Assembly: GCA_036346225.1 (NCBI GenBank) | Contig: JARFIW010001178.1 | Coordinates: 1,678,917 to 1,742,916, forward strand | Reading direction: 5' to 3' | From: Platerodrilus igneus | Taxonomy: Eukaryota > Arthropoda > Insecta > Coleoptera > Lycidae | DNA length: 64,000 nt | Shown here: in pieces, positions 55,065-64,000 of the stretch | Layout of the letters: the number at the start of each line of letters is the position of its first letter | Position numbering within the stretch: the stretch's first letter is position 1 | Notes under the pieces: generated by a model | The model's database searches: none | What the model saw: the letters and a program-made list of their open reading frames with translations, nothing else | Told to the model about the DNA's origin: nothing | Position numbers and translations under genes: made by a program

Positions 55065-57940
55065 GCTCGGTTTGACGCAGCTCTAAATTCTTTTCTATTC
55101 TGAGTTGGTCTAAAAAGGTCTACATACCCTTCACAACCTAAATCTCTAATAATTTGACTAATATAGCTTTGTCTTCCTACTCTATTTTTATTTGGTAGTC
55201 TATAATCTAAGACCTTACTAAATAGTCCTTCATGTCTTAACGGGTGCCCTATCATTCTCTCTCCTGTCCTTTAATTGTTTCCATATACATAGTTCCTCAC
55301 CTATCCTTCTATAAACTCCTCATTTGTTACTCTATCTGTCCAAGTAATCTTTAACATTTTTCTATAACACTAAGTTTCAAAAGCTTCTATCTTTTTCGTA
55401 TCGACCTCTTTAATTGTTCAAGTCTCCACTACCCTATAATGGAACATACATATGACTTTAAGGAACTTTTCTATTATCTAAACTAATACTATTAGCTATT
55501 AGTGTCTTTCTTTTTTAAAAACATTTTTCTAGCTTGAGCTATTCTAGCTACTATATCCCTTCTGCTACGTCCGTCCTTTGTAATTCTATTACCTAAATAG
55601 CAAAATTATCTACCCTCTCTAACTCGGTATCACCTATTTTTAATTTTGGTTTAGAACTAGACTGTAACTCACTTATCATTATCTTAGTCTTTCCTGAGTT
55701 AATTTTCATACTATAGTTACTCTGTAGTATCTCATCTAAAATATTTAAAAACTCTCCTAACTCTTTTCTAGCCGCTGCTATAATGGCTATATCATCTGCA
55801 AAACGTAACATGTATATTTTCTGTCCTTGTACACTAATACCTATATCTTTTCTCTTTCTAGCTAAGTTTAAAGCTTCCTCAATATAAACATTAAAAATCA
55901 AGGGGGATAGTATACAGCCCTGTCTAACACAATTTCTAATCTTCGCTTCCTTTTCTATTTCATCAAATCTAATCACTACGCTTTGGTTTTTATATAGACT
56001 GTAAATAATTTTTGTATCCCTATGAGAGATTCCTATTTTTCGCAAAATCCTGAACATATCAATCCAATTAACCCAATCAAATGCTTTTTCTAAATCTACA
56101 AACACGAAATGAGTCTTTTTATTTTTGTGTAGCCTTTTTTCGATGATTACCCTAATCATTAGTATCGGTTCTGTAGTCCCTCTGTCTTTACGAAAACCAT
56201 ATTGGTCTTCACCTAAATAATTCTCAGTTGAAGCTTCTACTCTATTTTTAATTATTATTGTTAGTATTTTGGAAGCATGAGAAGCTAAACTAACTGTTCT
56301 AAAATTCTCACACCTATCAGCTCCTGACTTTTTTGGGATTGGGATAATAATATTGTTTTCGAAATCTATTGGAACCTCATATATTACTTTTACTAGTTCA
56401 TATAATGTCTAAAGTTTTCTGACTTGCATATTTTATTAATTCTGCGGGTATATTTTCTATCCCTGGTGCTTTATTTAGTTTAAGATCTCTAACAGCTCTA
56501 TAAAATTCCTTACTTAATATTGAGAACCCTTTTTCTACATCTTCTTCTTGGCCGTTCTCTAACTCGTCCATATCGTCTCCCTTATATAAACCTTCTAAAT
56601 ATCTTTTCCATCTATCTGCTACCTCAACTTTATGTATTAGAAGCTCATTATTCTCATCTTTAATACCATTATATTTTTTCCTATCTTCCCCGAAAAACTT
56701 TTTAACTGCCCTGTAAGCCCTGTCTGTATTACCTACTCTCAAATCATCTTGTATTTCCTTACAATTCTCTTCTATCCATTTATTTCTAGCTTTTCTACAC
56801 TCATGTACTATCTTATTTCTAACTCTATTATATTTTTGCTTACTTTCACTATCCAATTCTCTGAAAGGTTTAAGCTTTCTTCTATTCTCTATTAAATCTA
56901 ATATCTCCTTTGTTACCCAGGGTTTTCTCGCTTCTATTTTTTTCTTACCTATAATCTGTGTTGCTGTATCATGTACAGCCCTCTTTAATTATTTCCATTT
57001 ATTTTCTACGTGCCCTCCTACAGCTATCTCTTTGATCTTATCTAATACTTGTTTATATTCCTCTTTTACCTCACTATCATTACCTAGATCACATCCCTCT
57101 CTTTTAACCTTTCTCAATTTTTTGAATTTTAGCTTACACTTCATTTTAACTACGTTATGTTCACTATTTATGTCAGCCCCTGGATAACTACGACAGTTTT
57201 CAACTTTGTTTCTAAATCTTTGTTTAACTAAAATATAATCTATTTGGTATCTAGCTCTATCACCTGACCCTTCTAACATGTTGTTCGAATAGTGTGTTTA
57301 CAGTTACTAATCTATGTTTCTGACAAAACTCAACTAATATTTCTTCTCTATCATTTCGTTTACCATACCCAAATTTTCCTACCATTTTTCCCTCGCTACC
57401 TTCTCCCACTGACGCATTAAAATTGCCCATAACTATTAAATTCTCATCTCCCTTTACTTTTCTCACTATACTATTTATATCCTCGTATACCTTTTGTACT
57501 TCCTCATCCTCGTACTGAGTTGTTGGCATGTAAACCTGTACTAAAACAGTGTCTGTGGGTTTTGTACTCGATCTAACCATAATTATTCTATCACTAAATT
57601 GTAAGTACTCTTTAACTTTACGTCCTAATCTTTTACCTAACACTATTCCTACTCCTGCCTGTCTATTAGTTGAAGAAGTTGTAATTATTCTATAATTATC
57701 TTTCCAAAAGTCATTACTATCTGGCCATCTCACCTCACTAATACCTAAAATGTCCAGCTTTCCTTTTCTCATTTTGGCTAATAAATTCATTAACTTATCT
57801 ACTCTAAGTAATGACCTTACATTCCAAGTCCCTATTATTAAATCAAACCGTTGTTTTAAATTTTTACGATGACGAGCCCTAAGTATCCCCTCCCAAAGGT
57901 CCGAATGAGGGGGGTATTTTACCTTCGGACAAGAATTTTA
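55065..57940 (-). pseudogene. LINE endonuclease-reverse transcriptase polyprotein
   Basis: Minus strand. Endonuclease: DLIIGTWNVRSLLRVDKLMN, LDILGISEVRWPDS, STNRQAGVGIVLGK, ENLIVMGNFNASVGEGSEGK (GNFNA), then a frame change near 57270 and ARYQIDYILVKQRF...INSEHNVVKMK (the SDHRLV equivalent). A TAA at 56989-56991 interrupts an otherwise open frame. Linker and RT N-terminus: ARKPWVTKEIL, LNKAPGIENIPAELIKYA, frame change at about 56400, IPKKSGADRCENFRTVSL, KTHFVFVDLEKAFDWVN, RNCVRQGCILSPLIFNVYIE and catalytic YMLRFADDIAIIA. A frame change near 55605 precedes YLGNRITKDGRSRRDIVARI. The C-terminal end IGHPLRHEGLF...GCEGYVDLFRPTQNRKEFRA stops at 55061-55063. Few lesions for its length, so relatively young. 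Proteins of this type are annotated in insects as craniofacial development protein 2-like. Confidence 0.9.
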
Positions 57941-58210
57941 CTTGTGAGCTCTTTATCATACATAGTTCGTGTTTTAGGGCATGCATACCTGGGAAATATT
58001 GTGATAGGTTCTCGTATCTTTCCACAATGCAGTTTTTAAAGATTTTAGCAAAAATCAGTCGTATCTGTCACGGCCAACCCCAAACAACCTTGTAAATTAT
58101 TGAGAATCACCCAAGACCAACCAACTCCCCTACAATATTTTTAAGCCATCAAGGCTGCTGCGCCTTTTAATCGCCTTTTACGATAATCAGGCTTACTATA
58201 GTAGTATTCG
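55065..58210 (-). mobile_element. EN/RT LINE (CFDP2-like), minus strand
   Basis: A LINE with one long ORF (about 57940-55065) and probable 5' UTR up to about 58210. The 5' UTR includes CCTTTTACGATAATCAGG, resembling a motif often seen at this place in such elements. The coding end lies at the piggyBac target. The remaining 3' end was not recognised on the far side, where copia sequence lies, so the LINE 3' end is truncated or displaced. Confidence 0.8.
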
Positions 58211-58662
58211 TTGTTCCCTATTATAGGGGCTTTACACAGTCAACAAAAATGTAATATTTTGCATGCATAGAAGCTTTAGAAACCAGTTTTTGTTTCAGAG
58301 ACTTTTATACGCCTTCATTTCCAAAAACACAAATTAGAATTGCAATCAATTTCCAGTATATGCAGCTGTATAAATACACCCAGGCCAATGGCATTTGTCA
58401 ATTTTGGCTTCAGAACATAAGCAACGAGCTTGATCCATAATTGTTCTATCGTATCGTTCCGAAACACTATTCAATTGATGTGTATATGGAGGGCTTAGAC
58501 ATAAATATATACTCCCTTGTTTAGTTAAGGCAAAGAAATCCTTTAATAAATTTGTTTTATTTTCCTTCCCGTCTGATTTTACATTAGTTTTATGTATTAA
58601 ATAAAAAATTTAAAACTTCACTTTTACTTTTTATACCATATCCATCCATTATTATGTAAATG
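58211..58662. other. non-coding, nothing recognised
   Basis: AT-rich sequence without supported signal. Confidence 0.5.
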
Positions 58663-58948
58663 CAAATGTGCTCTACAAATGGTAGATTTTATAACTTTTT
58701 GTTACACATATCATGGAATCGCTTGAAATGCTTGAAGCACGCGTTCACTGAGTTTGTTTATATAATCATCCAGATCTCCTGATCTGATGCCGCTTGTTTT
58801 TTTTCTATGGGGTTATATGAAATAAAAAGTCTATATGTGCACCCATGATTACATGAACTTTGTGAAAGTGTGCTTTAAGCATTTTGAGCTATTTCAGAAC
58901 GTGCATTACAGAAGCTGTAAAATCTACCAGTGGTAGAGCACATTTGTG
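58663..58948 (+). pseudogene. inverted-repeat remnant holding a mariner-type transposase motif
   Basis: GCAAATGTGCTCTACAAATG...GTAGATTTTATAAC at 58663-58696 is inverted at 58914-58948 with few mismatches over about 32 bp. Between them, at 58764-58820 on the plus strand, RSPDLMPLVFFLWGYMK matches the third-Asp region of DD..D transposases (RSPDLTPLDFFLWG), with the catalytic Asp replaced by Val and a stop shortly after. It is a short, internally deleted or decayed element. Confidence 0.55.
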
Positions 58949-61900
58949 TTTACAAAATAATGACTAAGTTTTTGAACTATTTTTAAGTAAATCTTTAAAA
59001 ACTTCCTACCTTTTTAATAAATATTAAATAATTATAATAAAATAACTTTTTTTATTTTGTCACATTTAATGTTCGTGTTAGGTATAACAAATTATACACT
59101 TTAGAAAATTCTTAGCAATGATTTCATGGCCATGTGTGAACCCCATAAGAAAAACGAAGTTGATTGTTGTATATGAACTATGATGACATTTTTCAAAAAT
59201 CTAAATGTACCATTAAGTCTCTTTTAAAAACTGCCTTCAGAAAGTGCAAACTAAATTTGTCTGCCAAAATAAATCAGTCATCGACAAAAATTTAAAGAAA
59301 GTTAAATATCGAAACTTGATTTACCTGATTTAATACAATCTTAGCTAAGGAACATTTCCTCTCATTTAACCAAATCTCTATCTTTCATAATAACGTAGAT
59401 CTCCAAGTTGAGAATGAGTTTATGAACACATAAGAAATCAATTGCAGGCTATATGTATAAAGGGTTTTTATTTTAAATTATTTCCTGGCCTTCTACAAAG
59501 TTTTCACTTCTATCGATGTTTTCATTTAAGTTAAATATGTTCCTGATCTGAAGATTTTAAAAGAAATTAATTGTATAGAATATTGACATACATTACAATC
59601 ACATTTACAATGATTTGCTTACTGTGAGGTTAGTAAAGTATGCTTAAATTCAGATAAATGCTATCGTGATCTTGTAATAGGTGAATATCCTAATAATTTA
59701 TAATTATTAGTTAATCCAGTTTTATTCCTTTAAAAGGTGAGTGACTTGTATAGTAAGTACTAAGTGCGGAATTGTACAGTAAGGCGATCAATAGGAAGTA
59801 TATGTGCAACGAATTGAAATTATAAAGTAAGCATAATTGCATAATTAGTATTACCTGGTAAGGCGAGTGTGCAATAAGGGAATAGAAGTAAAACCATTGG
59901 AGATAAAGCTTGTATTGTATCTGAATGTATTAAATAAATAAACTCGTAATGGTCTTCGACTTTGTTTTATCTTCATCAATGCCCTGATCCGACGAGAGAC
60001 TCCAAGAGAACACCACAAGAATACCACAATCTGATTTACAATAAAATACTAACAGGGCCAATTACTCATTATATTCGAAACTACATTCTAGCTACAACTA
60101 TCTCAATGATTTAGATGACATGGTTGATTCAAAGATGTGGCTAACATGCAAATAACCAAATAAAATGCCAGATTCATAATGACAATCGCAAGATATTTCA
60201 TTTAACTTCCCTGCCATACTACTGTTATATGATGCTTATATTCTATCGATGTTAGTTATTGTAGCACAGAATTGAAAAAATTCAGAAAAGGATGCCTATT
60301 TACATAAGAAGTAGAATGTCAAGTGCTGGCAACTTTTATCTCTGCACTTGCAAATATTTTAACATGCAAAGTTTAAATATAATAAACGAGTTCTCACAGA
60401 TGATGTTACTTTTGCTAAAATTGCAATCGATACTGATTCTTTTCCTCTCTTACTACTCATCAACATGTATACTCCTAATCGAATGCTACATTCAATTCCT
60501 ACATTTTATCCTACAACCTCTAAAAGTAATTTTTTAGTCTAAATTTTCTTATGAATTGTATATATTGTACTATAAATTTGTTTCCAGATACTGACATAAT
60601 TCATTATAGTATTAATTCTATATAATATCAAATTATGAACATATTGTTAGGGAATTATAACTAATTTTGGCTAATGTGGGTTTGGTAATTAGAAAATATA
60701 CAAGACAATCGCTTTGAGCTATTTTTAACAAAACCTGCACATCACCTGTAAATATATTCTTTGTTTTATAATTGTAAGAGTTAAGGTTAACAGATTCAAT
60801 CAGCTGTTTGGATTTTACCTGATTGTGGTTAATTAGTTACTGAATAAATAGATATTGGTGAACTATAAAACTTCTATGAATCATATGCATGGCTAGTTAT
60901 GGAATTATAGACTTATAGTGTACAACATACAATTATTTGTGTAGTTGATCTATCATTCAGTATATCACTGACCAATAGGATATTACTCTTAAGTTAACGA
61001 TTTATAAAAACCAAACAACCCATCAGTACTTTTACTGTTATCAGCTTACAAGCCGTCAACAATAGCATGAATTACACCAAAAGATTTGTTAAATAATATC
61101 GTTGGGGAATTAGTGAAATTAGAAAATCTAGTGCACTCTTCAATGTACTGTTTGTAAATGTTTTTCTCTTTTTTAAATTGTCAACGTACAGTATACTCCT
61201 TTTCTATTAATCGTGTTATTAGTGTGCTGAATGGAAGATTAACTACACATGCATCTATAGGCAAGAAGAACCTTACTATTTCGAATGTGGAACAATCTGT
61301 TACAGGTAAAATGAATATTAAGTGAATAAATTTTTATTTGTTCTGAAGGGGCTGGAACCCCATAACAATGTAAGGGTGCGTTGACTAATTGCAGTGGTGT
61401 GGAAGTGGGGTTTCTATGGAAAATTATAAAAGAAACTAAAGAAATTTGAAATAAAAATAATACATACTTAAAATTAATAAATAAGAGGGCTGAAATACAA
61501 AAAATTACTTTACACTATCACTTACCCTGAAAAATTTTTCTGTCAAAATCTAGGGGTGCCAAATCATCTGTCGCAGCAATGCCTTTTGGGTATTATATCT
61601 ACACAGAAAACGGTTATTCCACATATATCCCTTGCTTCGGTAACCTAAACTTTATAACCTCGTAATCTACCTTTCTCAGAACTACCTTAAAAACATCAAT
61701 TCTTTGGTCATAATTAAATTAAATTGTAAAATAAAATACTTGAACCAAATAAGATACCATCACTGGGGTGGATATCCTTTACAAATGTCTGTTTACCTAG
61801 TTTTTAAGTAAATTCAATAAAATTCCACTGAAACTTAGCTTCTATTGATATAAATAATCGCATGCTAAATGCAAATATCCTTTAAAAAAAACTAATTACT

Positions 61901-62204
61901 TCTGGCCAGGTATTACTAAAATAAATCCTAAAGAAAAAACGTTAAATCATGCTGTATCACTAAACAAAATCTAAAGAAATCATTACATTATTTCCAACAA
62001 TAATAATCATTCCAAACTTTTCCAGTTTTCCATATGAATTATGTGAGCGACGTTATAAATCCCAATTTGTTGGAAATGCAGTTAATAACACATAGAAAAC
62101 AACTTTTTTGTTCTATTATTTCCTTGTCCATTCCAAAAAGACTAAGTTTTTATGCTTTAACTAACCTAAATTTTACCATTAAAACATTCATTCTAAAATT
62201 AATA
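58949..62204. other. non-coding; one weak exon-like frame at 61156-61306
   Basis: No transposon coding recognised. At 59870-60010 an AATAAATAAA followed by CTTCATCAATGCCCTGATCC looks LTR-like but is unsupported. A plus-strand frame at 61156-61306 ends at a possible donor (ACAG|GTAAAA) but has no other support. Confidence 0.4.
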
Positions 62205-62300
62205 TACAGGGTATCTTATTTTGGATGGTATTGTATGGGTAACTTTGTTATCTAATAAGATAGAAAGTTGGTTAAATGGGCAATATTTTGCAGTTTTGTT
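62205..62300 (+). repeat. diverged terminus of the long-TIR transposon family
   Basis: TACAGGGTATCTTATTTTGG...GTATGGGTAACTTTGTTATCT...GGTTAAATGGGCA...TTTGCAG follows the arm of the element at 24186-24290 (TAGGGTGCCCTA...TATGGGTAACTCTGTTATTTG...GGTTAAATAGGGA...GTGCAG). Only one end is visible, abutting the gypsy LTR. Confidence 0.6.
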
Positions 62301-62399
62301 GCTGATTTAATATCCTGATTCAAAATTTAAAAATGTTCATACGTTTCATAGATATTCGAAAGAAACTAAAAAATTGTATTTTTCTCAAAAGTCAAAGGT

Positions 62400-62562
62400 T
62401 AGCTTTATTATAGTTTTTATAAAAAAACTTTTATTGAACTTAACAGACCGATTGTTCATACAATACACATGAGACTGACTTTTGCATGATAATGATAAGA
62501 CAATGAATAAATCAATATGAGTTGGAACATTTATACAGTGTTGCCAACTTCATTATATAACA
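62400..62562 (-). repeat. 3' LTR (partial) of the gypsy element at the window end
   Basis: On the minus strand the LTR starts TGTTATATAATG at 62562, directly after the purine tract AAAAAGGAGA (62563-62572). It includes CAATAAAAG at about 62440. The far end is unclear and may be cut by the TIR remnant. Confidence 0.6.
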
Positions 62563-62604
62563 TCTCCTTTTTGTTTTAATATGGATTAAATCATATAACA
62601 TAAC

Positions 62605-63999
62605 TTATATTAAGTTCACTATACTAATATTATTTTTAGTCATATTCTGAAAACGTAAATCTTCTTGGTTTTTAATTTGACGTCCAAAACTAGAAGTTTC
62701 TTTATCCTTGCTAGAATTACTAACATTTTCTGTATCACACTCAATACTATTATTCTGATCTAAAATATTAGTATCCCTACTTTCATAGTTTTCAGGTGTT
62801 TTTGGTGACTTTAGCAAATGTTGGCGGTTCCTTTGAAAAGTACCCTCAGGACTCTGCACAATGTATGAGCACGGTTCAGGTCCTACCTGAATAATGTTAC
62901 CTGGCGTCCATACAAGTTGAGGTTGTTTTTTAAAATAAACTGAATCGCCAACTTTTATTTCGGCTACGCTTTTTGTATGAGAATTATAATACGTTTCAGA
63001 TTTCTTTCTGTAATCATTCAGGTAAAGTTGATATCGTTTTAAGTTGATTGTTTTAGGATATAAATTGTTTTCTAGTATAGGTATTTTTGTATTAAGACGC
63101 CTAGACATAGATAGTTGTGCTGGTGAACATAAACTTTGTTTTGGGGTAGTACGGTAATTTAATAAAGCTATATATGGATCTGTTTTGTCATGTAAGCATT
63201 TGGTTAACATTAATTGTATTGTTTCAATGGTGCGTTCAACATGACCATTTGATCAACTTAGATATGGACTAGTTATTATATGTTTAAACTTCTATTGTTT
63301 GGCAAATTCTTTAAATGCATTAGAATTAAAAGGTGGACCACCATCAGAAACGAATACTGATGGGATACCATGTCGGGCAAAAATAGATTTTAGGTGTGTA
63401 ATGACAATATCACTAGCGTGACGACCATTTTTTAACAAAACTAATTCGACATATTTAGAAAAATAATCGACAACAATTAAATAAAATTCTTTGTTGGGTA
63501 GTTCGAAAAAATCTACTCCGACTTTGTTCCATGGAAGTAATTTATAATCATGAAATATTAATGGTTCTTTCGAGTTATTACGACGATAAATAATGCAAGT
63601 TTCACATTGATTAATAAAATTTTCAATGTGGTTATGAATTTTAGGCCAATAGACTGCAGACTTTGCAAGGCTTTTACAACTAGACATTCCTTGATGTCCT
63701 TCATGCATTGATTTTAGAATTTCCTGCCTCAAAGGTTTAGGAAAAATCACGCAGTGTGATTTAAATAACACTCCATTAATAGTGTGTGTTTCATCCTTAA
63801 TAGGAAAATATGGCTTTATTAGATTATCAACTTGATGTTTTTTATTAGGCCAACCTTCACGGCAATATTGTATAAGTTTTTGTGACGTTTCGTCATTTGT
63901 AGTACTTTCTTTAATATAATTAAATTTGTCGTTGCTAATCGGTATGTTACCAAGTAACAAATTAACATGCAGACTTAAGTCCGTATTTATGTCAGACAA
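62605..63999 (-). pseudogene. mag/K02A2.6-like Ty3/gypsy integrase, runs off the window
   Basis: Minus strand, entering from beyond 64000. Zinc domain: HEGHQGMSSCKSLAKSAVYW, PKIHNHIENFINQCETC (HHCC). Core: NKVGVDFFELPNKEFYLIVV (Asp), IPSVFVSDGGPPFNSNAFKE (Asp) and SNGHVERTIETIQLML (Glu). C-terminal part: DPYIALLNYRTTPKQSLCSP, KVGDSVYFKKQPQLVWTPGN and LLKSPKTPEN, ending with a stop at 62605-62607. Two in-frame stops (about 63289-63291 and 63254-63256) inactivate it. The purine tract and LTR start follow within 50 bp. RT and RNase H should lie beyond the window. Confidence 0.88.
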
Positions 64000-64000
64000 A

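Noticed and set aside
61156..61306. Exon-like frame ending at ACAG|GTAAAA
   Set aside because: Only about 50 codons, weak acceptor options, no homology recognised.

Overview
The window is eukaryotic nuclear DNA, most likely from an insect. It is AT-rich, holds at least one intron-bearing host gene, and is otherwise dominated by layered, mostly decayed transposable elements: Ty3/gypsy, copia, BEL/Pao, two LINE lineages, piggyBac, an IS630/Tc1/mariner-type transposon and a tRNA-derived SINE. The insect call is inference from this mix of element families. I saw no operons, CRISPR arrays or free-standing tRNA/rRNA genes.

Host gene: four exons of a mitochondrial pyruvate dehydrogenase phosphatase catalytic subunit (PDP1-like, PPM family) lie on the minus strand (13817-13607, 13554-13413, 5574-5327, 5274-5058). 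All splice phases agree. The 3' exons are not seen and are probably beyond position 1. A 7.8-kb intron between exons 2 and 3 holds a BEL/Pao fragment and a copia element broken by an inverted copia fragment and a gypsy 3' end. Three further exon-like ORFs (40101-40321 plus; 22770-22976 minus; 28928-29195 minus) are not identified.

Layout: 1-3330 holds LINE ORF1, LINE RT and gypsy relics. 5058-13817 is the PDP gene with its TE-filled intron. 13.8-24.1 kb is largely non-coding, with a piggyBac scrap near 19.1 kb. 24186-26361 is a DNA transposon with about 460-bp terminal inverted repeats (TIRs) and a TA duplication. 29.9-31.0 kb is a second transposase relic split by a SINE with a perfect 14-bp target duplication; another SINE copy is at 31.5 kb. 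32.4-35.6 kb is a CR1/Jockey-like LINE with an (AAAT)n tail. 36.5-41.6 kb holds small relics and the best unidentified exon.

41612-55060 is a piggyBac element with TTAA duplications. It is interrupted by an LTR-like insertion (about 43.03-43.75 kb) and by a whole Ty3/gypsy element (44268-54779). The gypsy element has 1.87/1.91-kb LTRs, a tRNA-Lys-type primer-binding site, gag, PR-RT-RNaseH-INT and a CAGT duplication. 55065-57940 is an endonuclease/RT LINE on the minus strand. 62.4-64.0 kb is the 3' part of another gypsy element that runs off the window.

The gypsy LTR pair differs largely by homopolymer length. Some frameshifts here may therefore be assembly errors rather than decay. The most notable structures are the long-TIR transposon, the gypsy-in-piggyBac nest, and the SINE inserted in a transposase gene.
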